The translations under genes were made by a program, and so were the position numbers. DNA of 64,000 nucleotides from Neorhizobium huautlense (GTDB lineage: Bacteria; Pseudomonadota; Alphaproteobacteria; Rhizobiales; Rhizobiaceae). Below, piece after piece: positions 17,379 to 26,100 of the stretch (position 1 is the first letter of the stretch; every line of letters starts with the position of its first letter). The stretch covers positions 1-64,000 of the forward strand of contig NZ_PVBM01000026.1 of assembly GCF_002968575.1 (NCBI RefSeq). Direction: 5' to 3'. The notes under the pieces are model-generated. The model had not been told where the DNA came from, did no database searches, and saw nothing but the letters and a program-made list of their open reading frames with translations.

Positions 17379-17747
17379 GTGCATAATGAGACCTTCGGTC
17401 ACCGTGCGTTTCTAACGCGGTACGCTTCCCCGAGAACTGCAGGCGAACCCATCCCTGGGCAATACTCTCATGACTTTGGAATGTGGGTGGTTGCAAGCCC
17501 CGACGGAAATGTCCCGCTCATCGATACCAAGTCTGATTTGATCGAAATCACGACGAAGACCAAGGTTGAGCAGGAGAGCGACGACACTCCTGCGCCGTTC
17601 CTTGAAATACAGACGAAGACTGAAACCCACGTCGAAGGAGACGATCAGGTTCAGCATAATGCAACTCACCTCCTCGAAATCACGACAAAGACTGATGCGC
17701 AGATGGAAAGTGATGATACGTCACCGCGCGTTCATGGCTTTCTATGA
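17379..17747 (+). CDS. Graspetide-type RiPP precursor with three core repeats
   Basis: The predicted 122-residue peptide starts at the GTG at 17379, which has GGAG seven bases upstream; an earlier TTG at 17319 has no such site. A leader of about 50 residues contains AFLTRYA, which loosely resembles the PFFARF motif of microviridin leaders. The C-terminal half holds three near-identical 16-residue units: LIEITTKTKVEQESDD, FLEIQTKTETHVEGDD and LLEITTKTDAQMESDD (residues 54-69, 74-89, 98-113). Pairs of Thr/Lys donors followed four residues later by Glu/Asp acceptors are what ATP-grasp ligases of graspetides cross-link into macrolactones or lactams. The ligase gene begins 16 bases downstream. Confidence 0.8.
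   Translation: MHNETFGHRAFLTRYASPRTAGEPIPGQYSHDFGMWVVASPDGNVPLIDTKSDLIEITTKTKVEQESDDTPAPFLEIQTKTETHVEGDDQVQHNATHLLEITTKTDAQMESDDTSPRVHGFL
17538..17717 (+). repeat. Three tandem core repeats in precursor peptide gene
   Basis: Units at 17538-17585, 17598-17645 and 17670-17717 encode the consensus [L/F][I/L]EIxTKTxxxxE[S/G]DD. Spacers are 4 and 8 residues. The DNA repeats are less well conserved than the protein ones, which suggests that selection acts on the peptide. Confidence 0.85.
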
Positions 17748-17762
17748 AGGCCCTGTCTGTCA

Positions 17763-18716
17763 ATGATATTGATCCTCACCAATGAAAGGGACCTAACAAC
17801 TGACTTCGTTATTAGGGAGCTGAAGCGACGAGGCCGGGATCATTTCCGGCTTAATACGAACGCAATCGCCGACATGTCATTTGCGCTCGACCCAATCACC
17901 ATGTCGCTGGTAGTGTCCTCGCGAGAGAGAAGAGTCCAGATTGATCATGTAAGGGCCGCTTACTTTCGCAGGCCTGAACTCCCAGATTTGAATAAACTGG
18001 ACCATGACATGGGGCAGAGAGCGTACGCGTCGACAGAATGGTCAGCTCTGCTGAAGTCGCTCTATTTGTTGGTCGGAAGCAGATGGCTCAGTCATCCCCG
18101 CGACATCCTCATCGCCGAAGATAAGCCGTCGCAAATATATCTGGCAAAAAGGCTCGGGTTCAATGTACCGGATACGGTCATTACGAACGACCTGGATACC
18201 GCTCGCACATTGTTGGCCCAAGGACCGATTGTCGGAAAACCTCATCGGCAAGCAGTCGTCGAGATCGAAGGGTCCGAGCATGTAATGTTCACGAGCCGGA
18301 TCGATGCAATTGCAGAGGAGGACCGTGAAGCTCTTCAGTATGCCCCAGTGATTTTCCAGAGGCTCATACCCAAAAAATTCGACATCAGGGTAACCGTCGT
18401 CGGCGAACAAGTATTCTCCGTGGCAATCCATTCGCAGGAATATGACGAGGCGTCTTTGGATTGGCGACGCGGCTCAAATCCGAAAATCAGGCACGAGGTA
18501 ATAACCCTTCCCGGCGACATCCAGTTGGCCTGCGCAGAACTTGTCCGGCAGCAGAAGCTGCGCTTCGGTGCCATAGACCTCGTGCTTGGCGAGGATGGTC
18601 AGTTTTGGTTTCTCGAATGCAATCCGAATGGACAGTGGGCCTGGATTGAAAATCGTACTGGGCTCCCTATTGCGGCAGCAATCGTAGACGAGCTGGAGAG
18701 GATTGCAGCGGTATGA
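17763..18716 (+). CDS. ATP-grasp peptide ligase (graspetide synthetase, MvdD-like)
   Basis: The 317-residue protein has the ATP-grasp layout of graspetide synthetases. An N-terminal pre-ATP-grasp domain carries FRLNTNAIADM and AAYFRRPELP. The central ATP-binding lobe has VGKPHRQAVVEIEG. The C-terminal catalytic lobe ends FWFLECNPNGQWAWIE, the metal/ATP site typical of this family. These enzymes form side-chain ester or amide bonds between Thr/Ser/Lys and Glu/Asp in the adjacent precursor. The full length and intact motifs suggest activity. Its stop overlaps the following membrane-protein start as ATGA. Confidence 0.85.
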   Translation: MILILTNERDLTTDFVIRELKRRGRDHFRLNTNAIADMSFALDPITMSLVVSSRERRVQIDHVRAAYFRRPELPDLNKLDHDMGQRAYASTEWSALLKSLYLLVGSRWLSHPRDILIAEDKPSQIYLAKRLGFNVPDTVITNDLDTARTLLAQGPIVGKPHRQAVVEIEGSEHVMFTSRIDAIAEEDREALQYAPVIFQRLIPKKFDIRVTVVGEQVFSVAIHSQEYDEASLDWRRGSNPKIRHEVITLPGDIQLACAELVRQQKLRFGAIDLVLGEDGQFWFLECNPNGQWAWIENRTGLPIAAAIVDELERIAAV

Positions 18717-19375
18717 TCGGTGTCTTCGAGTTCTTTTGGCCAAGGCTTTCGAGGCCAACAACCGTGCAGCTTGAAGACCAAGCCAGCAAGCAGACGCGTG
18801 ACCTGCAACTTATCAAAGACGCGAAGTGGGATACGCACACCGAGATAGCGCTTGAATGCGCCCGGGCGCTACACGAACAAGAAACCGAACGGAAGAGGTC
18901 ATCTGAAAGCAAGGCGTCCATTTACCTGGCGGTGATTGCAGCAATCTTCCCCGTCCTGGTTTCCTTGCCAAAGGACCTCTACGGAGACGAACTTCCCGAC
19001 ATGAGCGCTGGTTGGCAGACTGTGCTTTTAGGGCTCTTTATTTTGGGCGTTGTATACCTCGTAAGAAGCGGAATATGGGCATTCCGCACCCTGGCGGTCT
19101 CGACCCACAATCGTATTGATGCGACGGACATTGTTCACCTCTGGGGGGAGCCAGACGCCAATAGCGCTCTGATACGCGATTTGCTGGCAACGACGCGAAT
19201 GAACCGCGACGGAGTGAATGCAAAAGTGGCCTTTATCAAAATGGCCCATGCTTTCTTGCTGAGGACATTCATCGCATTCGCCATCCTTCTCCTGGTCGCA
19301 GTGCTAAGGCAGCCTATAACAAACCTCGTCGACGTAGCTGTGCCGATGGTGCGTGCCGCTGTGTGCGGCTCATAG
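18713..19375 (+). CDS. Three-TM membrane protein (SLATT/Pycsar-TM-like topology) coupled to ATP-grasp ligase
   Basis: The 220-residue protein has a cytoplasmic helical N-terminus of about 65 residues. It is followed by TM helices near 67-85 (ASIYLAVIAAIFPVLVSL), 101-121 and 178-198, with a conserved-looking stretch NRDGVNAKVAFIKMAHAF before the last one. The layout recalls SLATT or Pycsar-TM effector proteins that depolarise membranes in defence systems; this is topology-based inference, not a family match. The ATGA overlap with the ligase ties it to the graspetide cassette. It could be the effector gated by the peptide, an immunity protein, or an exporter component, although it lacks any transporter motif. 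Confidence 0.75.
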   Translation: MIGVFEFFWPRLSRPTTVQLEDQASKQTRDLQLIKDAKWDTHTEIALECARALHEQETERKRSSESKASIYLAVIAAIFPVLVSLPKDLYGDELPDMSAGWQTVLLGLFILGVVYLVRSGIWAFRTLAVSTHNRIDATDIVHLWGEPDANSALIRDLLATTRMNRDGVNAKVAFIKMAHAFLLRTFIAFAILLLVAVLRQPITNLVDVAVPMVRAAVCGS

Positions 19376-19554
19376 CCGTACGCTGTCACAAATTGACTGT
19401 TGATTCTGACTTCAAATGTTCCGGGTGCCCTGGCAGGTGGGATAACGGCTGCATCCCCAAAACTGGCGTCCTGCTCGCTTTCCACGCCTTGCGGTCCGCA
19501 GTTTGGGAAACAGCGGAGCCCTATCGGCTGTAGTGTCAAAAGAGGCGGTTTCCG
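19376..19554. other. Intergenic stretch, no gene seen
   Basis: About 180 bases between the membrane protein and a rightward phosphoesterase. No frame, repeat or clear terminator was found. Confidence 0.3.
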
Positions 19555-20583
19555 ATGAAAATTCTCCTAACGTCCGACATTCATGACAACCTCGTTGCCG
19601 TAGAAAGGATGCGAGCGCAGGAAACCAACCAATTCGATGCGGTTATAATCGCGGGCGATATTGGCTCCTATAAAGCTCAAGAAATCTTCGATGTCTTCAG
19701 CTCTTTCGAGTGTCCGGTCCTCTACGTTTACGGAAACTGGGACCACAAGCTCGAATATGACACGTCATTTGGAGCCAACTGTCATCACTTGCATCTCAAC
19801 CCTTTCTCTCTGGGAGACATCGCATTCGTTGGCTTTAGTGGATGCACCGCGAGCTGGGGGAGAAACCCTTTCGCAATCCATTTGCGCCAAGAGATAGATG
19901 GCCAACATCCGGGTATCGTATCTGAACTCAGCGCCGCACGTTCCCATCAAGACCAAGTCACGTCTGTCATTGAAGCAGAGTATGCATCTGCACTTGAAGA
20001 ACTGATGGCCAGCTCTCGCCGAAAGCCTTCCCGAGCAAAAATCGCTGTTCTCGATGAACAACGCCGCGTGAAACTGTACGCCGTCGGGGATGAGGTTGCC
20101 AGATTGAAGAATTCCGAAGCGTTCAGTCGCTACGAAAATGACCTGTCAGGAGTAACCGTTGCCGCGCAAAACTTGAATCGCACCGCTCTCGCTGATCTCC
20201 TCAAGGGGACAAACCGGCAAGTCTCCAGAACAGTCGTTGTAACTCATGACCGGCTATCGAAAACCCAGGAAGGTTTCAGTGGTGTTCCGGTGTTTCTCTT
20301 TGGTCATCGGCACGGTTTCAATGAAACGAATTTCCAGGGCGCTCAGTACGTGAACGTCTCTGTGCTCGACAACCGGCTGCTTTTGAGGTCGCGTGCGGTT
20401 GCTGACGCAAGGCGAAGAAGGGAATTCAAGAACCTGAACACAGGCAATTACGGTGTGATGGAATGGACGCAGCAACTCGGATTTACATTCCGTCGGGTGG
20501 ACCTGGAAATTTATCCGAGTTGGCAAGACGAGTGGGAGGTGGAGGAGGATTTCCGAAAGCAGGGAGCACCGTTTCTAGCCTAG
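19555..20583 (+). CDS. Calcineurin-like metallophosphoesterase with inserted helical region
   Basis: The 342-residue protein has SDIHDN, IIAGDIGSY, GNWDHK, VVTHDR and FGHRHG, the five metal-binding motifs of the family, with GNWD replacing the usual GNHD/E. Between the third and fourth motifs there is a charged insert (about residues 120-225) with several predicted helices. The substrate is unknown. The ATG at 19555 lies a few bases after a purine-rich AAGAGGCGG. It is convergent with gajB, 32 bases away. It does not overlap the graspetide genes and may be a stand-alone defence or repair gene. Confidence 0.85.
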   Translation: MKILLTSDIHDNLVAVERMRAQETNQFDAVIIAGDIGSYKAQEIFDVFSSFECPVLYVYGNWDHKLEYDTSFGANCHHLHLNPFSLGDIAFVGFSGCTASWGRNPFAIHLRQEIDGQHPGIVSELSAARSHQDQVTSVIEAEYASALEELMASSRRKPSRAKIAVLDEQRRVKLYAVGDEVARLKNSEAFSRYENDLSGVTVAAQNLNRTALADLLKGTNRQVSRTVVVTHDRLSKTQEGFSGVPVFLFGHRHGFNETNFQGAQYVNVSVLDNRLLLRSRAVADARRRREFKNLNTGNYGVMEWTQQLGFTFRRVDLEIYPSWQDEWEVEEDFRKQGAPFLA

Positions 20584-20615
20584 ACCTTCACAACGAACTA
20601 CTTCCATTCGTGCAT

Positions 20616-22514
20616 CTAAACTTCCAAAACGTTCTCTTTTCCAAACCACGCCTCAGCCCGTTTCAAAACAGCAGGTGTAGGATTCTGGAAATAGACTGCC
20701 AGCGCTTCTTTGGCCCGAGTACAGCAGACATAGAATAGCTTTCCGGTCCGCTCTATCACGCGTTCCGTACCGCTTCCCTCGAACAAGTATGTAAAATTGT
20801 AGTGATTCCACCCACCGGCATCCAGCACGACGAGGACACGCTCAAACTCCCGTCCCTTAATTTTATGCTGTGTGGAAAACGTAGTGCGTCCTTCAAGGTA
20901 TTCATAAAGCTTCTGAAAAGATGAAAACGGGACCCCAGTAAGCCGATCAAAAAGGTAGCGTTTTTCCGCGCGGAAGTTGGCAAATTTGTCGTCTTTGATG
21001 CAAAGTCCGTTGTCGTGTGCGAAGTCGATTACATCCAGGATCGGACTGTCTTTCATTGTGCCAATGTCTTCGACGCATTTTTGAATGCGTAGCTTGTCCT
21101 GAGCATTGGACACGCGAAATTCAGTTTTTCGCAAAAATTCATTGAACCGGCGCTGTTCATAAAGGTGGACGACAGCCTGAATCTTGAAGACGTGCTTCAC
21201 GAAATCGCACCGCTTCGATCCCTTTCGAGCTATTTCCTCTTCTGTCTGCTTCTTGTCATCGATCAGTTGATCTTTATCGACATAAAGTCGCCGGAAGTGG
21301 TGGAATTCTATCTCGTTCGCGTACTCCAACAGCTTTGGATTGGCGTCGATGAATGCCTGCATCCCCGGCGTCGGGCTAACCGCGCGTAGAGCACTACCCG
21401 TCTTCCCCTTTTGAAGGGAAGCGACGACCTCACCGAACGTTTCGAATTGATAGTCGTTGAGGTTACCGTTTGTTTTAATGAACTTGACGATACGATTTCT
21501 GAAGGAAAGGACGCCATCCTTGTCGTAGATTTCCATCAAGTCACCAAAACCTGCCTGTGGCGCGATCAGATTATGCGTGAGGTTCAGCTCTTTCGTTTCC
21601 ACAACACCTGAGAAGTCCCAACCTAGGTGGTCGCGGACTTGCTGCAGCCGACTGCCATCACCAGTTGAGTGATAGAACCTGATGATCCCGTCCTTGACCT
21701 TACCCTGAATCATGTTGGGCGCATTGAGGTCCTTCGATGCACCCTGGACGATACCGTCTGATCGCAAGTTGTTGGCGAGTTCATAAACTAAGCGCGGATT
21801 CCTACGGTTTTGCTGTTTCCTAACTTCGTCAACGGTCCCGGCGACTACGTAAGGCTGAATCGATCCGACTCCTTCCTCGTAGATCGATTGCATCGCATCG
21901 CCGAAAAAGCCGCAAACACCTTGCCGCGTACTCAGCGGGAGCCAATCGAGAAGAATTTTGACGACCTCCGGCGCGGTATCCTGATACTCGTCAACTAGGA
22001 TGTACCGATAACGGTTGCGAAGAATGTCGCGAATTTTCGGGTAGGTCTCAAACATGGCATGGGCGACAATGATGACCTCGTCGTGCGAAACGATCCCCTC
22101 ACCCAGCAGCGAAAATTCTTTGTACTGGACTTTTTTTCCAGCGAACATTTCCTCGGACACAACGATTGTTCCGGGTTCCAACTTAGGTTCATTTCCGCTC
22201 AGCAACGCCACTAGGACATTTCGGAGTTCCCGCTGAAACGGGCTGACCACGTCCCAAAGAAAATCATGGATCGTTCGAACGGTGAGGCGCTCGTTGGAAA
22301 CACGCGATTCCACTTCGCGGACAGCAGCGTTCGTAAAGGTGATACATGCAACGAATGCGCTAGGATCGGTGCGGAGCAGCTCTCCGATTACCTGGACAAG
22401 CGAGTACGTCTTGCCACTTCCGGCCCCACCGCTGAGCAGGAAATTCTTCCCGGCGGCTACAAGTTCCAGGGCCTCGATCACTTCCGGTTCAAGCTTCACC
22501 CCGCCTTGATCCAT
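20616..22514 (-). CDS. gajB: GajB-like UvrD/Rep-family helicase (Gabija)
   Basis: The 632-residue SF1 helicase has Walker A GGAGSGKT (about 29-36), CITFTNAAV (motif Ia), DEYQD (about 175-179), and a C-terminal domain with TTFSTQHKIKGREFERVLVV and FYVCCTRAKEAL. It follows the OLD nuclease gene, overlapping it by 19 bases, which is the Gabija GajA-GajB arrangement. GajB is thought to sense or unwind DNA ends and stimulate GajA. It is longer than the Bacillus GajB of about 490 residues, so this may be a divergent Gabija branch. Confidence 0.82.
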   Translation of the reverse strand: MDQGGVKLEPEVIEALELVAAGKNFLLSGGAGSGKTYSLVQVIGELLRTDPSAFVACITFTNAAVREVESRVSNERLTVRTIHDFLWDVVSPFQRELRNVLVALLSGNEPKLEPGTIVVSEEMFAGKKVQYKEFSLLGEGIVSHDEVIIVAHAMFETYPKIRDILRNRYRYILVDEYQDTAPEVVKILLDWLPLSTRQGVCGFFGDAMQSIYEEGVGSIQPYVVAGTVDEVRKQQNRRNPRLVYELANNLRSDGIVQGASKDLNAPNMIQGKVKDGIIRFYHSTGDGSRLQQVRDHLGWDFSGVVETKELNLTHNLIAPQAGFGDLMEIYDKDGVLSFRNRIVKFIKTNGNLNDYQFETFGEVVASLQKGKTGSALRAVSPTPGMQAFIDANPKLLEYANEIEFHHFRRLYVDKDQLIDDKKQTEEEIARKGSKRCDFVKHVFKIQAVVHLYEQRRFNEFLRKTEFRVSNAQDKLRIQKCVEDIGTMKDSPILDVIDFAHDNGLCIKDDKFANFRAEKRYLFDRLTGVPFSSFQKLYEYLEGRTTFSTQHKIKGREFERVLVVLDAGGWNHYNFTYLFEGSGTERVIERTGKLFYVCCTRAKEALAVYFQNPTPAVLKRAEAWFGKENVLEV

Positions 22515-24751
22515 CGAAGGCCCTCCTCGATGTAACCAGGGATGTTCCAGTTGTGAAATTCAAAGGAAAATTCCTTTGGTGGACCCAAGGGAGACGCGAC
22601 GTTCGAGGTCGAGGTCGCACTATTCAAAAGGATTTCGATAGCGAACGACGGTTTTCTGGTGATTCCATTTTCGGCCATCTCGAAAGACGACCCACCGGCG
22701 AGATATTTTTTGAGGTGTTTTTCTACCAGGCTAGGAAAACCGGCTTTCTGAATGCCAGGCTCTTCCGTAGTCGAGTTGCTGATAAATACTCGGTTTAGGT
22801 GGAAGAACGCATCTTCAAAACTGCGAGCGTGGTATTCATTTCCGTCCCCGTCCTTTTCCAAAATCTGATAGGCGCAGAGGACCTGCCCTTCAACCTTAGG
22901 CCCCCACTTGCCTGTTGCAGGGTCCTTCCAAACCGCCTTTTGTTCAAAGTTCAGGCCAAGGAAATATGAGATGTCGGGCCCCACGCCATGAAAGAACCGG
23001 AGCGCGGCGTTTGTCGTGTGAGTGGCATTTTCTATCTCGTGCGCTCGAACGATCTTTTTCTGCTCACCCTGCTTGTTCATCACTGGGACGCCGAGTTCGT
23101 CGAACTCAAGCGCCTCTTTCGCCGAATCAATGTCCGTGATGATCAGCGTTTTCACCCCGATGAATTGGAGGAAGATTTCATAGATTTGAGAGTGCGCACC
23201 GACCTCGATAACTGAGATGTTCTGTGAAAGCAGGGCGAGAGGCGGGAGTATACCATCCTCATACGCCTTAGCCGCGTCGGCCTGATCGATTTTGCGCATC
23301 ATCGCCGGAAGCAGGATGCGTTCAGTATCGCCCTCAACAAGGATTGCCTTGTCCGCGAAAAATAGCTGCGACCTGTTGAGGGTCAAATATTGCTTCAGAA
23401 AGGCGTAGTGCCCTCCTTTCCCCGCCGACTTGTAGAGGTCGTCCAACTCTTTGAGACTGCGCGACTGAGTGTAACCGTCAACGCGTTTGAAATATTTGAT
23501 GTCATTAAAATCAGACTCGGCGACGATGTGAGAAGAATGCGTCGAAAGAATCGTCTGCAACGGCCGCGAGATGCCATCGGCATTGCTGATTGCTCGCCCC
23601 ACGAGACGTTTGATATTCGCAATAAAGATTGCTTGCATCTGCGGATGCGTATGGGCCTCGGGCTCTTCGATAAAGAGCAGATTGATGTCAGCCGGTCGAG
23701 GCTTCTGGCCGCGTTTGAATTCGTTGAGGATGATTTTGATCTCGAAGATAATCGAGATCAGGTTAAGGTAGCCGAGGCCGTTATAGTTTTCCGGTAAGGT
23801 GAGATCGAGGCCTTGACCATACATAACCGTCGTATTCTCCTGCAGCAGATCACGATGCTGCAGGGTGGACCTAATCTTTATCTCTGTATCACCTTCCTTA
23901 ATGCCGCCGAAACTTCGGACGTCGGAGATGACCCCCTTGAACAAGTCTGCATAAATGCCGTCCAGCTGATCGTCAGTATTACTCAGGGCTTCCTTGAAGG
24001 TTTCGAAAACTTCTTCATCCCCAGCATCGGACGCCATAGCATTGTAGATTTTCGCCGACATCGCCGAAAGGCTACGATCTGATTCTTTATTCGAAACCGA
24101 TCTGCGCGCATTGATCCTCTTGAACGAGATGATGTCGTCGAACCGAACCGCCTCGTTGAGCAGGTCTACGTAATCGTCCTCCTGCACCGTCCCAGTGATA
24201 TGATCGAAACGAACACTGCGCCGGGCAGGTTTGAAATACTTTCCTTGCTCTTCCCTCAAAAATTTCCGCGCATCCTTTGCCTTCTTGCCATCCTTTAGCT
24301 TCTTATCTTTGTGCTCCTGAAATGCGCGCTTTATGGAAGAAAGGTTCTCAGGTGAGAGCTGATATAGGAAATCCAGAATGATCCATCGGTTCTCAGGATC
24401 GAGGTCCATGATGACGGCATTGCCGACATTCGCTAGGTCGTCGTGGTCATCGTATTGGATGAACAACCGCAGCGATATTCCACAGAATGGATATGGCTCA
24501 TCCGGCTGCACCTTCTCTTCGAGAAGGTCGATCAAATGCTGCTGGAAGTCGGTATTGAAATCATCGAAATCAAAGCGTGGGAGCCCGCTGGTCGCTAGAA
24601 ACCTCTCAAGGGCCAGCAATAGAGATGTTTTTCCAGAGTTGTTTTTGCCGACAATGATCGAAAGGTATTCCTCCAGGTCTACCTGGAGGTTTTGTAGTGA
24701 TCGGAAATTTTTGATGCAAATCTTCGTCAGCTTCACGATTTCACCTGGCAT
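22496..24751 (-). CDS. gajA: GajA-like OLD-family ATPase-TOPRIM nuclease (Gabija)
   Basis: The 751-residue protein begins with an ABC-type ATPase half: ICIKNFRSL, Walker A VGKNNSGKTS at about 34-43, an inserted dimerisation region, Walker B LLFIEEPEAHTHPQ, and H-loop STHSSHI. A TOPRIM nuclease half follows, with AILVEGDTE and LIITDID supplying the metal-binding acids. OLD nucleases with an adjacent UvrD helicase make up the Gabija system, in which GajA nicks DNA when nucleotides are depleted. It is about 170 residues longer than Bacillus GajA. The ATG at 24751 has only a weak ribosome-binding site; a GTG five codons in is an alternative. Confidence 0.85.
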   Translation of the reverse strand: MPGEIVKLTKICIKNFRSLQNLQVDLEEYLSIIVGKNNSGKTSLLLALERFLATSGLPRFDFDDFNTDFQQHLIDLLEEKVQPDEPYPFCGISLRLFIQYDDHDDLANVGNAVIMDLDPENRWIILDFLYQLSPENLSSIKRAFQEHKDKKLKDGKKAKDARKFLREEQGKYFKPARRSVRFDHITGTVQEDDYVDLLNEAVRFDDIISFKRINARRSVSNKESDRSLSAMSAKIYNAMASDAGDEEVFETFKEALSNTDDQLDGIYADLFKGVISDVRSFGGIKEGDTEIKIRSTLQHRDLLQENTTVMYGQGLDLTLPENYNGLGYLNLISIIFEIKIILNEFKRGQKPRPADINLLFIEEPEAHTHPQMQAIFIANIKRLVGRAISNADGISRPLQTILSTHSSHIVAESDFNDIKYFKRVDGYTQSRSLKELDDLYKSAGKGGHYAFLKQYLTLNRSQLFFADKAILVEGDTERILLPAMMRKIDQADAAKAYEDGILPPLALLSQNISVIEVGAHSQIYEIFLQFIGVKTLIITDIDSAKEALEFDELGVPVMNKQGEQKKIVRAHEIENATHTTNAALRFFHGVGPDISYFLGLNFEQKAVWKDPATGKWGPKVEGQVLCAYQILEKDGDGNEYHARSFEDAFFHLNRVFISNSTTEEPGIQKAGFPSLVEKHLKKYLAGGSSFEMAENGITRKPSFAIEILLNSATSTSNVASPLGPPKEFSFEFHNWNIPGYIEEGLRWIKAG

Positions 24752-24953
24752 TTATCGGTCGGTCACACATTCTTATCGAACCAAATTGATTCGCGTAAAA
24801 GGCGAAAGCCATCCGCATAATAACACCATAAATGCGAGTTGCATCCGACCTGAATACCGGCCGTGCAAGTTTTCGCGCAACCAAGCTCGCGACATTTACA
24901 CCAACGGTCCGCCGAACTGACGTGAATGGGCGCACAAAATTAGCTGAGTGGGT
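24752..24953. other. Divergent promoter region
   Basis: About 200 bases between leftward gajA and the rightward DUF2971 gene. No gene seen; promoters for both directions are expected here. Confidence 0.3.
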
Positions 24954-25712
24954 ATGGAGGCCGATTTGATCACACTAAATTTTCTGAACTTGACCGACAA
25001 TGAACTAGATAGGCCGATCTATCGGATAATGAAGCAGGAGCATGTAATCGGTTTGTTTGCGGACAAAAAGAACGTCCTCAGCCAAATTCATAACTGGAAA
25101 GATAAGTTTGAGAACTTTCAGTTGTCACTGGGCGGCGTCCTGGACGGCGAACGATTTGATTTCGGCTTCAAAAATGACTTCGTTGGTCAGTGCTGGACTC
25201 GGGAGTATCTGTCCGAGGCCATGTGGGGCATATATGCTAATGACCCTAAGCAGCGCTTTCTCCGTATCCGCTCAACTCCCCGTAAACTGCTAACCGGGCT
25301 GGCCGACGCCCACCCTAAGATGCCGCAGGACACCTGCTTTCTTGGCAAGGTCGCGTATCACAAAGAAAAAGACTTGAAAGCGTTTCTGGGTGGCGGGCCG
25401 CTATCCATGTCGGCAATTAGTTTTGCCCGCACCCTGCTCTTGAAGCGGTACGCATTTAAGCACGAAAGTGAAGTGCGGCTGCTTCACTTTGGCAATGCAA
25501 AGGATTGCGACAAATACGGTCTCTACCGCTATGAAGTCGATCCGCACGCCATGGTCACGCAGATTATGGCTGACCCAAACAGAGATCGGGCCAATTGGCT
25601 AGCGGACAAGGCGGCGATCACAGCAGCGACTGGTTTTACCGGCGAGATCAAAAGATCGAAGGCTTATGACCCGCCGGATTGGGAACTGCCAGTTTACAAG
25701 TCTGGCTGCTAA
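24954..25712 (+). CDS. DUF2971 domain protein
   Basis: The protein of about 252 residues has the layout of DUF2971: an N-terminal YRIMKQEHVIGLFADKKNV, then CWTREYLSEAMWGIYANDP (typically CWS...MW..Y in the family), and KHESEVRLLHFG near the C-terminus. Members occur near defence and toxin genes but have no established activity. I use the ATG at 24954; a GTG two codons upstream is equally possible. It stands alone between Gabija and a decayed SRAP gene. Confidence 0.75.
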   Translation: MEADLITLNFLNLTDNELDRPIYRIMKQEHVIGLFADKKNVLSQIHNWKDKFENFQLSLGGVLDGERFDFGFKNDFVGQCWTREYLSEAMWGIYANDPKQRFLRIRSTPRKLLTGLADAHPKMPQDTCFLGKVAYHKEKDLKAFLGGGPLSMSAISFARTLLLKRYAFKHESEVRLLHFGNAKDCDKYGLYRYEVDPHAMVTQIMADPNRDRANWLADKAAITAATGFTGEIKRSKAYDPPDWELPVYKSGC

Positions 25713-25719
25713 TTGAGAA

Positions 25720-26000
25720 TGCAGGCCCGCAAGATGAGCCAGTCCACACGGGACCCCATTTGTGCTTATGGGCCATAGGCCCGCCCACGCGAATATCGGC
25801 TCGTTTTTGACGCTGAACCAGGTTCGGGTTTTCAAACCCTTCGGACCTTCAGCTTCCGCGAAATGCGTCAGTGGTATCAAACATCTCCACTGCGGCTTGC
25901 GTGCTAACCCAACCCACATCCCTTTGGTCAAGTCCGCGATTTTGTTCACCGACCTCCAATCTTGGGGCGGCCGCCTTTGCTTTCATCAGCTATCACACCA
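25720..26000 (-). pseudogene. Remnant of SRAP (HMCES/YedK-type) protein gene
   Basis: On the minus strand a frame reads RCLIPLTHFAEAEGPKG, then WFSVKNEPIFAWAGLWP, which are core motifs of SRAP-domain proteins that cross-link to abasic sites. The catalytic Cys2 N-terminus is absent. After GLWPI the match continues only in another frame (WGPVWTG), so there is a frameshift near 25765. The intact part is less than half of the normal length of about 230 residues. It is a decayed fragment whose approximate edges I cannot place exactly. Confidence 0.6.
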
Positions 26001-26073
26001 CATGAAAAATTCCTTTCGATTGGTAAGATTTTAGCTTTTTAGTTCGCGCAGAAATTACGTCAGCTGTGGGACT

Positions 26074-26093
26074 TTCCTGAAATGAAACAGGAA
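26074..26093 (+). promoter_or_regulatory. Inverted repeat over ribosome-binding site of methyltransferase-like gene
   Basis: TTCCTG and CAGGAA (8-base loop) form a 6-bp stem ending 7 bases before the ATG at 26101. The right arm contains the AGGAAGAG ribosome-binding site. It could be an RNA hairpin that limits translation or a DNA operator for autoregulation by the encoded protein. Confidence 0.35.
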
Positions 26094-26100
26094 GAGCATC

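Noticed and set aside
17434-17448. A second GAAC-N7-GAAC LexA-like match
   Set aside because: It lies inside the RiPP precursor coding sequence, not at a promoter; one or two such matches are expected by chance in 64 kb.
25599-25949. A 116-codon minus-strand frame as an intact gene
   Set aside because: Only its first half matches SRAP; the rest is antisense to the DUF2971 gene, so it is treated as a remnant.
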